The notes under the pieces were generated by a model. That model worked only from the letters and a program-made list of their open reading frames with translations. It made no database searches and was not told the DNA's origin. Below, in pieces: positions 35,096 to 47,038 of a stretch of 64,000 bases of DNA. A program made the translations under genes and the position numbers. The stretch is from Sesamum alatum (lineage: Eukaryota > Streptophyta > Magnoliopsida > Lamiales > Pedaliaceae), in contig JACGWO010000011.1 in the NCBI GenBank assembly GCA_034509735.1, positions 27,202,979 through 27,266,978 on the forward strand, in the 5' to 3' direction. Position 1 is the first letter of the stretch, and each line of letters begins with the position of its first letter.

Positions 35096-35468
35096 AGTTT
35101 TTTTTTTCAAAAAAGAATAATTGTGAAATTCTACGAAAGAATACATGTAATCATTTAATCAAGTTTTTTTTAGACACGTCACATGTATAAAGTTTTTTTT
35201 TTTTTTATGTTTTTCAGTAGGTTGTGCATGAGTATAAGAACAATTATTTTATATTTGATGATAAAATATCATGAATAAGTAGTTGGCAATATTATTGAAG
35301 AATTGACCATGCTACCCTAAACCAAAAAAAAAAGTACTAATTAATATTCACCAAATTTTTGAGGAAAAAAGACATTCCAATTCACTTATAAATAGAGCCA
35401 ATTTGTCAACATCATGATGGAAAATTGATTCTTAAAATTATAGGTTTCCTTTTTCTTTTTTTGCGAAA

Positions 35469-35906
35469 GGACAAAGTACAACGAGCTCCAAAGTTTGATA
35501 TAATCATAAATACCTCCCATTATTTGAAAAATTAACATTACCTCTTGATTTTAACGATCGTCTAAAAATTAACCAAATCGGTTTGTCTCGATTAGGTTCC
35601 AGTCATTTTCGTGGTGAACTAACCAAAATGTCTTATTTTATGAATTATAATTTTACTTATCTTTTAATTTTTTTTATTTTTTATGGACTAACTAGACAAT
35701 TTTTTTTTTTTTTACAATTTTTAAAAAATGTCAATCACCTGATATGAATTTTTTTATACTTTTTTATTTTTATTTCTTAAAGAAAATAAAAAGTACAACA
35801 AGGATATTCAAGGAGTATATAATTTCATCAAACACTAGGAGACTAATAATAATTTTTTAAATAATCAGAGAATATTTATAATTATACCAAACTTTAGGAT
35901 AATTCC
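35469..35906. mobile_element. Fold-back MITE, ~450-bp subfamily
   Basis: It shares inner wording (GTGGTGAACTAACCAAAATG) with the copies at 19146 and 61247. Inverted arms AAAGTTTGATATAATCATAA and TTATAATTATACCAAACTTT pair closely. The segment is absent from the duplicated copy at 37206-38130. Confidence 0.72.
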
Positions 35907-36201
35907 ATAAAAAAAAATTTCAGGTGAGGAAATAGGATTCTAGCTATTCACTAGTTCTCCATGTGCACCTGATGCTATTATTTTTGTTTTTTCTCTATTT
36001 TTTTCGGATAAAATTCATTTTACCCCATTGTAATGTGGAAATGGCATAAAAATTCCCTTCTATTTTTAAAATTTAAAAAAAAAACTCTTATTTTTTAAAT
36101 TTCAACCAGGATGAGTCAAATATCCTTATTTATTTACAATAAAAGTAAAAAAAATTCATTATAGATATAAACTTAAACAAAGAAAAAACTCAACAATGAA
36201 A

Positions 36202-36452
36202 GGGTAAATTACAATGACACTCCCTGAAGTTAGGCCCAATTATACAAATATCCATTGTCTTTTGCGAAATTACAACTACACCTCCTGAGATTGTAATTGT
36301 ATTACAACTACACCCCCTATTCAAAGGCAAAATTTATACTAATACACCCTGAAAAATATTACACTAACACCCTTAAGGAGGTGTAACTGTAATTTTACAA
36401 AGGACAGGGAATGTTTGTGTAGTTGGACCTAACATGTCAATGTAATTTATCC
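36202..36452. mobile_element. Mutator-type palindromic MITE with perfect 9-bp TSD
   Basis: GGGTAAATTACAATGACAC faces ATGTCAATGTAATTTATCC. The flanks ACAATGAAA (36193-36201 and 36453-36461) are identical. The element is 251 bp; a close relative is at 62080-62320. Confidence 0.9.
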
Positions 36453-36829
36453 ACAATGAAATTAGACGAAAAAGCAAAAGATCCTGAAATCAAATATGAG
36501 TATTAGAAATTAGTTGAAAATTTAGTTGCAAAGTTATTTTTGTTTAATAATTTCCTTCATGGAGGCTTTATACTTAAAACGTTTTCTTTTGTTTATATTA
36601 ATTTAACACAAGTACAATAGTAGATGGGTGTTTTTTATACCATCCTTATTATAAGGTGGCAAAATAAACTTAATCCTAAAAATTATATGTAACATTTGAT
36701 TAAGGTAATTAGTTGGATTGTTCACTAATTTGTGTTTGATGCAGCTTACTCAACTAAATTTAATATTTTCTTGTTGAATTTTCTTTTAAGTTGTGTTTGG
36801 TTTCATGGATTTGGAATGGTATTTACCCG

Positions 36830-37143
36830 TGTTCACAATTTGGTAAACCGATCGAATCAAATTGAAATAAAAAATTCGTCAATATATTGATACTGAAGTA
36901 TTATTTTTTATATTTTTATATTTAATATAAATTGATATTTTTTAATTATTTTCAGTATTATTTATTATTTTACTTATCACAAATAAAAAAACAAACATAA
37001 AGTATAATAATTATTTTTAATTTTTTAATAATAAATTTGGTTTACCGAAATGTTGAAACGATAAATCAAAATCGAACCACTAATTCGATTCGATATTTGG
37101 TATACATACCGACTTTTTAATTTGATTTTATCAAGTGAACACC
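36830..37143. mobile_element. Palindromic MITE, hAT-like wording
   Basis: GTGTTCACAATTTGGTAAACC faces the inverse-type GGTTTACCG ... AAGTGAACACC. The interior is AT-rich. No 8-bp target duplication could be confirmed. Confidence 0.55.
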
Positions 37144-37205
37144 TCTAGAGGCTCATCGTAAAACAACACTAGTACAACAAGGTGCAGAAACTCAACGTCC
37201 AAAAT

Positions 37206-38130
37206 AGATATTAATAAACTTGGGTTTCCTTTGTTGTTTGCGGTTAAAAAAATATTAAGAGTCAAATCTTATAACTTATATCAATGTTATGTAATTCTTT
37301 TCCTTAGTAATTAGAGAATATATTTTGAACTTTCCATGGAGAAAATACAATTTAATATTATAAATTCCATGATAGAAATATTATATTTGGTGATAAAATG
37401 TTATAAATAAGTAGTTGCAATATTATTGAAGGGTTGACCGTGTTACCCTAAACTCTAAAGAAAAAACAATTAATTTACTAATGAACATTCACCAAAGTTT
37501 TGAGGAAAAGGACATTCACTTAAAAATAGACAAAATTTCTCAACATTTATGATGACAAATTGATTTTTAAAAACAAAATTGTAGAGTTGTTTACTTTTGT
37601 GTGTGTGTGTGTGTGTGAAAATAGAGGAGGAAAAAGGACTCTACTTATTAACTAGCTCTCCATGTGTACCTAACCTATTAAAGAGGTGTTTGTTTTTATG
37701 TTTGTTGTGGGAATAAGTTGCAATTTTTTTTAAGTAGTAATAAAAGTTGAGAGTGTTTGAAAATAAAAATAAAAAGTGAAGTGTTTGAGAAAAAAATATC
37801 TTAAATTTTATAATTTTTTCAATATATTACAAAAATTTGTTCGAGATCTGAACTATTAGTTTAAATTAGCTTAACTTATGTCGTTCAAAAGCAGAAATTA
37901 CAACTTAAAAAAAAATCTTTTTACTTTATTTTCAGCAGTGAGTATAAGTGTTTATTTAAGCAGTTGCAAACATTCCGTAAGTAAAAACCTACGTGTATCA
38001 CAACATAGCAATGGTGGGAGAAGTGACGCTATTATAATTTTGTGTTTTATGTGTTCAAAATAAAAATTATATATAATATTTGATTTGGTAATTAGTCTGA
38101 AAGTAATTAACAGATACAATGTGTTTGGTT
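37206..38130. repeat. Second copy of a local duplication (without the insertions)
   Basis: 37206-37340 matches 32295-32409, 37340-37680 matches 35100-35460 plus 35915-35990, and 38040-38130 resembles 36670-36740. The first copy contains the gag-only element and a MITE, both missing here. The divergence is moderate. No gene is visible in either copy. Confidence 0.75.
37599..37617. repeat. (GT)n microsatellite
   Basis: A short GT run within the second copy of the duplication, about where the first copy has the MITE. Confidence 0.9.
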
Positions 38131-38653
38131 GGGCTTATAAACTATTCAAAATATTTTAAAATATCTTATAAAATGTTGGAGAGCTTAGAAATTGTATGAA
38201 ATTATTTGATAATTTTTTTTAAAAGAGTTTATAAGATCTCAAAATAAAATACTTGGAGTTTTATAAACTATTAAAAAAAAGTAAGTTCAATCCATCTTTT
38301 TCTATAAGATCTTTTAAGTTCTTTAGTCTTAACAACTGATGACAAAAACAATATCAAAATTATTTTAGTATTTCTTTTTTACTCTTCATCTATCTATATT
38401 ATATATCAAGGGAGAAAACTTTTTTGTGTCTATTTTGGTATGTTATTTTTAATATATGATTTATTTTTTATTTATCTATTCATCTAACTTCCCACTCTGC
38501 CACTATCTTTTGATAGTCATTTTCTTTTTTAATCTTCATTCACCTTTTTTTTGTCTCAATTTTCATATAAATATAATATTAACTTATTATTTTATATATA
38601 CTTTATTAACTAATAAATATTTTATTTAAATAGTATTTTTGACTTTTCACATA

Positions 38654-40147
38654 GGGAAAAAAAATTAGTCTACTACTTTGTCCTCGTTCAATTTTAGTCC
38701 ACTAACTTTCATAGTTTTCATTTTATGCACTATGTTGCAAAAATGCTTCAATTAGGTCCTCCGATGGCCGAATTTTGATTTTCTGGCCGGGATTTTTTGC
38801 AAAATTTGGGGATTTTTTTATCTTGTGGCACTAAAGAATGACCTGACACTTGAAGTGAATATTTTATATCTCTTCTTTGCCACATAAGCACTTACATAAA
38901 AAAAAGGTCAAATTACATAAAAACAAGCTTTGAATTTATATTTTATACTAGCTTCGTGACACACGTCTCTCATGCATATAATAAATAATATTACACACTT
39001 TAAAATGTATTATAAATTAGAATCAAATATATAACTCTATGTACCAACTTCCAAAAAAAAAAGAAAAAACTCAACTTTAATATATTATCGGCACAACAAA
39101 AAAATATAAACACATAAAATTATAGATAATTAATTCATAAATACTTATAGGTTTTAAATTGTAGATTATTAAAGTTAATTGTTATTTATAAAAAATACAT
39201 AAAATTATTATTTTATTAATAATTATAGATTATATAGATAAAAGTACATAAAATTATAGATAATTATATATAATTCTATTTTATTCTAGTTATTTTTTTT
39301 TAATTATAGAATTATAGATAAAAAGTACATAAAAATTTATTTTATAAAAAATACATAAATTTATAGGTAATTATAAATAATTATTTTATAAATACTCATA
39401 GATTACAAAAGTAATTATAGGTTATAAAAGATAAATTTTTTATTTTATATCATATAATACATAAAATTATAAAAATAAAATTATTATTTAATACATAGTT
39501 ATATGATATAGAAAATAAAATCATTACTTATATAATATAAATTTAAATAAAAAAGCTAACCTCCACCCCCCACAACAAAGCAAATTCTCTCCCCCCCCAA
39601 CCCCCAATTTTCGCCCTCTCCCGCCATCGAAAAGGGCGACGCACATTGGGCAACTTGCCGTCGGGCAATGCACAATGTTGCCCATATCTGTAAATCTGGG
39701 CTACGGATATGGGCAACTCTCCATCGCCTAGCTGTGCACTGAGCGACTTGCATCCAGTGCTGCTAGCAGTCGTCACCCCCTCTGGTGGGGAGGGGCGGAG
39801 GTGGAGGGGGATGCGGGTTGGGGGTTGGGGTGGTAGGGAATTTTTTTTTAAAAATTTATATTATACAATAATTTTACTTTATAATTATATATAGTTATTT
39901 ATATTTAATTAAGCCATGACACGATAAAATGCCACATAGACACACGTGGCTTGGGTTACCAAACACTTCAGCAATTAAATGACATGTCAACAATTTTCAT
40001 TTATTTTATCATAAAATTGGCTCCAAAACTTCAAGTCGGATGAAATTGACGCATTTTTGCAACATAATGTATAAAATTAAAAATTATCAAAATTAATGGA
40101 CTAAAATTAAATGAGGACAAAGTTAGTGGACTAAACTTTTTTTACCC
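38654..40147. mobile_element. Fold-back Mutator-like element with GC-rich core
   Basis: AGTCTACTACTTTGTCCTCG on the left faces GAGGACAAAGTTAGTGGACT on the right. A second block (TGTTGCAAAAATGC / GCATTTTTGCAACAT) pairs perfectly. The flanks TTTCACATA and TTTCAGACATA look like a degraded 9-bp duplication. The 1.5-kb interior is AT-rich except for 39560-39840. Confidence 0.75.
39560..39840. other. GC-rich core of the fold-back element with a strong hairpin
   Basis: GTTGCCCATATC and GATATGGGCAAC (about 39674 and 39708) form a perfect 12-bp stem around a loop of about 22 nt. The C-rich 39560-39600 and G-rich 39780-39830 pair further out. Short ORFs on both strands come from this palindrome and are not genes. 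Confidence 0.65.
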
Positions 40148-40734
40148 TTTCAGACATATTGGGTGTGCCACAAATTATTAGTATGTAATTAATGTTTCCC
40201 CCAAAGCAAAATATCAATTTTACATGATTTTAAATTCTAATAGTTTGAGACTTTTTTGGTCATTATTACAATATAAAAAGTTTATTATGCCAAACACTCT
40301 GAGATTTTATAATCTCCGATATCTTATTTATCGAAACACTTTAAGGGGTTGTTTTTAAAATAAGATTCAACGTTTTTGAGCTTTTAAGACATTTTATAAG
40401 GTGTAGAAACTTAAAAGATGGTTTAAACAAACTCAGTCACAAACTGTCTTTAAGCTGTGTTTAGATTAGCAAATTTGGAGAGTGGATGAAAGGTGACATT
40501 TTTGTTTTCTTTAACTAGCAGTTACAACACGTATGATGTGTGTGCAAAAATATTTAAAAGTTATAAATAATTAGTTGTTTTGTTTATGGGTTGGTTATAA
40601 GTCAAGGGATACGGTGGATTCAAAACATAAAATTTACCAAAAGTTGAGGTATGTGCAAGTTATGGCCGAATTTTATTGAAGTAATTAAATGAATTAAAGG
40701 GTACAATAGTAAGGTGTTGTTCAAATTTAATTTA

Positions 40735-41540
40735 GGGTTAAATACAGTTACCACATCTGAAGTATTCACCTTATATCAATTACCCCCTAAAGTATTAAAA
40801 TCTTCAAAAACCCCTCTAACCTTCTAACACCTTTAATTTTGAAGTTCAAAAAGTCAATATTACCCTTACTAAAAATTGATTTATGAAAAAAAAATTAACG
40901 GGATTTTTAAAATACCAAAACCATTCTTTTTTTTTAAGCTTTATTTAATTATATTTTCATTTGTTTATCGAGCTCTTTTTATTTTTATAATTTTAAAGTA
41001 TTTGGAGCTCATTTTATTTTAGTTTAACTTATTTGTCAAATCAAGTTAAAAACAAATTTATACATTCATATAATTACCACATTTATATAATTATCATATA
41101 TATATATATATAAATATATATTAATTATATATTTTTTTATTAGCTCATGATCAGCTATTTTGATTTTATTAATTGTATATTTATTTAAGTAAATATATAA
41201 ATATATATATGCATGTATAGATTTTTTTTTTAATTTGGTTTGACAAGCAAGAGAAACTAAAATAAAATGAACTCTAAGTGCTTTAGAATTACGAAAATAA
41301 AAGGAGCTCGATGAACAAGTGAAACTAGAATTAGATAAGTTTAAAAAAGCGTGATTTTGGTATTTTAAAAATTCTTTTATTTTTTTTTCAAAAAATAATT
41401 TTTAATAAGGGTAAAATGGAATTTTTGAACTTAAAGATGAAAGGAGTTAGAAGGCCAAATGATTTTTTTGAAGGTTTTAATATTTTAGGGGGTAATTGAT
41501 GTGGGGTGAATACTTTAGGGGTGGTAACTGTATTTAACCC
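40735..41540. mobile_element. Mutator-type palindromic MITE with perfect 9-bp TSD
   Basis: GGGTTAAATACAGTTACCAC faces GTGGTAACTGTATTTAACCC. The flanks TTTAATTTA (40726-40734 and 41541-41549) are identical. The 806-bp element lies only about 280 bp upstream of the ALG8 start codon, so it may carry part of the promoter region. Confidence 0.92.
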
Positions 41541-41717
41541 TTTAATTTATATGATAATATTGATCAGGGCACAATTCTTATAATTATTTTTATTAGATAT
41601 AAATATTCGATATAATTAATTATAATTAATTTATTTAATTAATAGTATTCATCATTTTTATTAAAAAAGAAAAAAAAAAACAGCTTGCGCAACAAAATAA
41701 AAGTCACCTATCGAAAT

Positions 41718-41725
41718 AACCCTAA
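41718..41725 (+). promoter_or_regulatory. Telo-box (AACCCTAA)
   Basis: The motif lies about 100 bp upstream of the ALG8 start. It is common in promoters of plant housekeeping and growth-linked genes. Its role here is inferred from position. Confidence 0.4.
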
Positions 41726-41763
41726 AAAATTGCATAATTAATTAACATGCTGAAATTGCTGAG

Positions 41764-41826
41764 ATGGAGCGTTGGTCAGCAAAGCAGCTGAATTGTCCCT
41801 CAATCTTCACGCCCCCGCAACAATGA
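41764..41826 (+). promoter_or_regulatory. Upstream ORF overlapping the ALG8 start codon
   Basis: This 20-codon frame begins ATG at 41764 and ends TGA at 41824-41826. Its stop shares bases with the ALG8 ATG (ATGA). A second uORF of 14 codons runs 41747-41791. If the leader includes them, they could lower ALG8 translation or allow termination-reinitiation. The transcription start is not known. Confidence 0.45.
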
Positions 41827-44800
41827 AGACACCTCCGAACACCCGCCACCAGATCGGCGGCGAGATATGGTGGCCGGCACTGGTAGCCGCCGTCGTCAAA
41901 CTCCTCCTGATCCCCGCCTACCGCAGCACTGACTTCGAAGTGCACCGCAACTGGCTAGCCATCACTCACTCCCTCCCACTCTCCCGATGGTACTCCGACA
42001 CCACCAGCCAATGGACTCTCGATTACCCCCCGTTCTTCGCTTACTTCGAGAAATTCCTCTCTTTCTTTGCTTCCAGAGTGGACCCGACTATGACCCACCT
42101 CCACCACGGCCTCAACTACGCCTCCGAACGCACGATCCTCTTCCAGCGTCTCTCGGTGACATTATCCGACTCCGTTTTGGTCTACTCTGCGTATAGATTG
42201 ACTAGAAACAGAAATTTCAGCAGTTTTGAGAGATTCTTGATCTGGGCTTTGGTTATTTGGTCGCCTGGGTTGTTTATTGTGGATCATTTGCATTTTCAGT
42301 ACAATGGGTTTCTGTTGGGGATGCTTCTGCTGTCCATTTCCTTTTTGGAAGAAGGAAAAGATTTGGTGGGAGGGTTCTTCTTCGCTGTTTTGCTTTGTTT
42401 TAAGCATCTATTTGCTGTGGCTGCGCCGGTTTATTTTGTTTATTTGTTTAGGCATTACTGTAGGGGTGGGTTGTTTAAGGGATTTGGGAGGTTGGTGCTG
42501 ATGGGGAGTGTCGTTTTGGTGGTTTTTGCTGCGGCTTACGGTCCCTTTTTGTACTATGGGCAGGTAAATGTTTGTCCCACGTTTCTTAATGTTGATTGTT
42601 AGAATGTCTGAAAAATTATTGCTTTTCTGCGACTAATTGTTTGAGTTTTAGGTAGATTCTTGAATGTTGTGTGAATTTCCTGTTTACCAATGTGTTTGAT
42701 GTGTTTTGATTTATTGCCATTCACGTCGCTTGTATTTGTTTCTATGTCGTGAATTTATGTTTAAATGTAATGTTGTATTGAAGTAGAGATTCAGAGCTGG
42801 AGATTGGGATGATTAGTTGATTCAGGTGATTCTTGATACAATTTGGAAATTGATAACTTCAGAAGCAGAGCAAGTTACTAGATATCTTGACGTACTCTCT
42901 GTTTTCTGGGAATTCATTGATTAAACAACACTTTTCGTTCAAATTGATTAGTTATTGTTATTTGATTGTAGTTCCACTTGTTGTTTTCAAGAGACTGGCT
43001 TGTTCATGAGATGCGTATCATTCTATTTTGTTCGTAAAATCGTACTTACATGGAACTAATTATAAAGTTTTGTTTGGTTGTTTACTCTATACTCTTAAGT
43101 TTGTTACAGACATGCATCTAAAGATTCTGCTATCTTTTCACTTGTTACCTTGCAGATACAAGAAGTTTTTCGCCGCATGTTTCCTTTTGGGAGGGGACTC
43201 TGTCATGCTTACTGGGCTCCAAATTTCTGGGTATTCTACATAGTGATGGATAAGTTTCTGTCCTTTTTACTTGTGAAACTAGGGGTCAATATCCAAGCCC
43301 CAAAAGCTTCATTCACTGGTGGTCTAGTGGGGGATTCCTCGCCTTTTGCTGTATTACCCACGGTAAGAACGTCCAGTCTCTTATCATATGTAACAGTTTT
43401 TTATTATTTCCTTTCGTAGTTGCTTTCGTTGTGCCTGAACCATGAAGAAAGTCATTGTCAAGGAATATTACCTTACCTGGCACTCTCTGAGTCCATCAAT
43501 CTTGCAACAAGAATGATATCTGGAAACTCGGACCACTTGCAGGATTCTTTCTGCTTCAAGTTCTTTTGTCAAGTTTATATTCTTTATCAAAAAGTTCTGG
43601 CCTGTACTCAAAGTATAATATCTTGGTTGTAACTTTGTTGTAATTGATATTTTGAGTGATTGTATGAGTTAGTAAAGAGTGATATTTGATTCATTTATTA
43701 ACATAATGCAGGATAGTTATGTGAAATGCCAAGAGTGAATTTTTGATTCATGAAATAATATAATGCAGATCACACCTCTGATTACGTTCATCACTGTCCT
43801 CTTGGCAATATCTCCTTGCCTTGTAAAGGCTTGGAGGAATCCCCAACCAAGGATGGTCGCTAAATGGGTATCCTATGCTTATACATGTGGCTTTTTATTC
43901 GGGTGGCATGTTCATGAAAAGGCATCACTTCACTTCGTGATTACCCTTGCCCCTACTGCCCTGAAAAGCATGGAGGATGCTAAGCATTACTTCTTTTTGT
44001 CTGTAGGTATGGGAACTCTTTATTCTTTTTAATGCATATAATTAATTTTCATCTTTATAATGTACTATGAAGGTATGGATTTAAATGAGTATTAGTTTCT
44101 TTCAGGTTTGAACTTTTTTCCAATTTTATGATATGAATGGTAGCATGATTTACATTGATTGGGCAAATTTGTCATCCTCTCAAATAGCATACAGATTTTT
44201 ATAGTTGATAGATCTTGACAAATTATTTTTACATGGTTTCCTGAATTTAGATTTATAATATTTACAATTTCAAGTTCAGTAATGCTGATGCATGAATCAT
44301 AAGTCACCTGTTTCTTCGAACTACTTTGGGACTCTCTAAAATGACAATCTTGGAAGATATTGAGTGCTGGAGGCTGGTTTACTGTGCTGTATGTACATTA
44401 AGGAATTGGAAACTTGATCCTAGTTGGAGACCTTTATGTAATAATTTCAGGAATTTTAAAATTTTGAGACTTTGACGTCCTGCCCTCTGAGGGCTCTCTG
44501 ATGCCCTCTGATGACTGTTGTAAGTGGGAATGCACTCAATAATTCCCATGGTAGCATAATTGGCCAAGTTAGGCACACAACCAGGTGTGTGTTTATGTGT
44601 GCATCTGTTTGTGTATAAGGCGACAATAAGCTGGGTAAAACCTTTTATTAGCATATTTTTTCAAGTAGTTGTTGCATCCTTTTTGTCACAATAAGCTGTA
44701 TGTACATTAAGGAATTGGAAACTTGATCCTAGTTGGAGACCTTTATGTAATAATTTCAGGAATTTTAAAATTTTGAGACTTTGACGTCCTGCCCTCTGAG

Positions 44801-45796
44801 GGCTCTCTGATGCCCTCTGATGACTGTTGTAAGTGGGAATGCACTCAATAATTCCCATGGTAGCATAATTGGCCAAGTTAGGCACACAACCAGGTGTGTG
44901 TTTATGTGTGCATCTGTTTGTGTATAAGGCGACAATAAGCTGGGTAAAACCTTTTATTAGCATATTTTTTCAAGTAGTTGTTGCATCCTTTTTGTCACTC
45001 AACGATATCCACCACTTTGTTTGGTTCTGGATGGAGCTCTTCAAAATTTATTTTTTTCCACCAAAATATACTGGTAAATTCTTCCTCTGCCTTTTTGTCT
45101 TGCTCACTCAGAGTCTATTCAGATGCTCATCCAAGCAATAACTACTACTCTGCCTCCAATTCTGACATCCAGCTACCTCTAACGAATAAGCTTTCTTTTC
45201 ACATCTTTATCAATATTTCGACAATTATTTGTGCAATACTTGCAGTGTTTTGGCCACTAGATTTAGAGAATTGTAATTCGTAATTATTTTGAGCACTTTT
45301 TGAGATTCTTTCATCTGCTTGTGATTACTTCATGCAGATGTTATTTTATAATGTTGGCATTCTATGTTGATTAAAACACCATGATGCGAGCTAACACAGA
45401 TCTCTTGTATACTTTGCAGTTTCTTGCTACTCGCTTTTCCCTCTTCTGTTTGAAGCCCAAGAATATCCAATTAAAGTTGTACTTCTGCTTCTACACGCTA
45501 TACTAATGTTCTTCGGGTTCTCCTCACGTTTTCCTGCAAGAACTGCTACAACAACAGGTGCAACCATGAAGGGAAGAGATAATACATCAGAAAATCCTGC
45601 TTTCTACATTGGGTGGTTCGGCAAGTCCTACCTGTTTGGCTTATTGTTTGTCGAGATATGGGGACTGTTTCTGCATCATATGGTTCTTGGTGATCGGCTT
45701 CCCTTCTTACCACTTATGATGATATCTATATACTGTGCTCTAGGAATGATATACTCGTGGATTTGGCAACTGAGACATATCATTTTGACCCATTGA
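41823..45796 (+). CDS. ALG8: ALG8: dolichyl-P-Glc:Glc1Man9GlcNAc2-PP-dolichol alpha-1,3-glucosyltransferase
   Basis: An ER membrane enzyme that adds the second glucose to the lipid-linked oligosaccharide used for N-glycosylation, with dolichyl-phosphate glucose as donor. Exons are 41823-42563, 43156-43362, 43769-44006 and 45420-45796 (phases 0, 0, 1), giving 520 residues, near the usual length. The luminal N-terminal motif DFEVHRNWLAITHSLPL (from residue 37) and LDYPPFFAYFE (66-76) are characteristic of ALG8; ALG6 differs there. Later blocks include DHLHFQYNGFLLGMLLLS, FKHLFAVAAPVYFVYLF, RMFPFGRGLCHAYWAPNFW, GFLFGWHVHEKASLH and DAKHYFFLSVVSCYSLFPLL. Many hydrophobic segments fit a polytopic ALG6/ALG8 protein. 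The start is the first ATG in the long frame. Intron 3 holds a 309-bp tandem duplication. Confidence 0.95.
44386..44998. repeat. Near-identical 309-bp tandem duplication in ALG8 intron 3
   Basis: Unit 1 (44386-44694) and unit 2 (44695-44998) appear identical by eye up to GTCAC. Minus-strand ORFs in the two units translate identically over about 88 codons, which supports this. The repeat contains GTGTGTTTATGTGTGCATC. It lies wholly within the intron. Confidence 0.93.
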
Positions 45797-47038
45797 TTTA
45801 TAGTTTAATTCCTCGACTTATAGCCAGGATCATCTCAAAAACTTAACTGACAAAGTGAGTAGATTTTTTTTTTCCTTTCTTTTCATATGTTCTTTTGGGT
45901 TGTATTCTTGTACTTTCTTTGATCTTACATGTAATCTGAGGAACTACAGAAAACTCTACATTTGTAGAGAACATTTTTCCTCCTCTGTGACAATAAAAAA
46001 TGAAAATGGCTTAATTTCTGTGTGGTATGTTAATGCTGTTGGATGATGTTTCATTTCTAGGCTTCTCCTGTTGTAAAACCTAATTACGATCAGACTGCCT
46101 GAGGTTCGGAATGGCCGTTGGGAAATTCCAACGTTTTTAATGATTATTACTTTTTTCCCTTTCTTAACTATAAAATAAGCTAAATGTCTGAATTCAAATT
46201 CAAGTCCATAACACTATGCTATCAATAATTAGATTTATATATAAATTTGATGGGTTATTCCCGTTCTCCTAAGGCGACTTAATATACTGGTGGTACTTAC
46301 TTTCCTTTCATCTCTTCTCGTTATTTATTTTATTGTATCCTTTGTTATTATGGATAGAATAGAACATGTCTTGAGGAACCTTTTCCTAAGTATTATGGTA
46401 TCATTTTCATCTTGTGGAGTAACAATGCTGTAGTAACAACTGGTTGTGAAAATTATTCAATAGTTTGATTTCTTGTGAATGGACACTTGAAGAGCTTGCC
46501 AAAAATCATAGGGAGGACTTCTTTCACATGTATATATTACATGTGAAATGATAGCTGTGTTTTTCTGGTCAATGTACAGACAGAATTCTTAGAGTTGATG
46601 TACCCCCTACTTTACTGGGTAATTGTCTTTTTGCTAATATAGTTTGATACTTATACTATTATTTTTCAGTAATCTGTAATTGATCTCAAATATTATGATG
46701 CCTGTGGTGAAAACAGTTGCTATCAGATTATCAATTACAAGAGTTCAAGTAAAGATTCAGCTGAATTAATGTGGGTACAAAGTGATTATATTTCGATATT
46801 TCTTCACAAGGTTTATCCCATTGGAGTATTTTTCCATGTTTCTTATTTGTGTACTTTCTTTATAGAAACCAAGGATCATTCTTTTTTTTTAATCGCTGTG
46901 AATATGATTATCTTTCTTAACGCATTTCTGGGAAACTTCTTCTGATAACCGTAAGTATGAAGCCACGACAAGGTGACTGATATAAAGGTAGACTTCACAC
47001 TCTGTTCTGATGTCGAGCAAGCTGAGATTCAAACTATA
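45797..47038. other. ALG8 3' flank, no gene recognised
   Basis: The stretch contains the presumed ALG8 3' UTR, with AATAAA-like AACAATAAAAAATG near 45988, and then unremarkable AT-rich sequence up to the first NAGLU-like segment. The missing first exons of that gene were not found here. Confidence 0.55.

Larger units (their letters stand above)
38393..40181 (+). mobile_element. Helitron-like element carrying a fold-back insertion
   Basis: The 5' TCTATATTATATATCAAGGG follows A. The 3' GTGTGCCACAAATTATTAG, followed by T, resembles the 3' end of the copy at 26716-27264; CTAG has become TTAG. Removing 38654-40147 leaves about 300 bp that match the inner part of that copy (CTTCCCACTCTGCC versus CTCCCCACTCTCC). 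Confidence 0.5.

Noticed and set aside
39543..39894. Overlapping short ORFs on both strands in the GC-rich core
   Set aside because: They arise from an inverted repeat, so both strands give similar open frames; no protein family is recognisable.
41764..41826. Start of ALG8 at the ATG at 41764
   Set aside because: That frame ends after 20 codons; the ALG8 frame opens at 41823.
44379..44963. Two identical minus-strand ORFs in ALG8 intron 3
   Set aside because: Their identity comes from the tandem duplication; no evidence of coding function.
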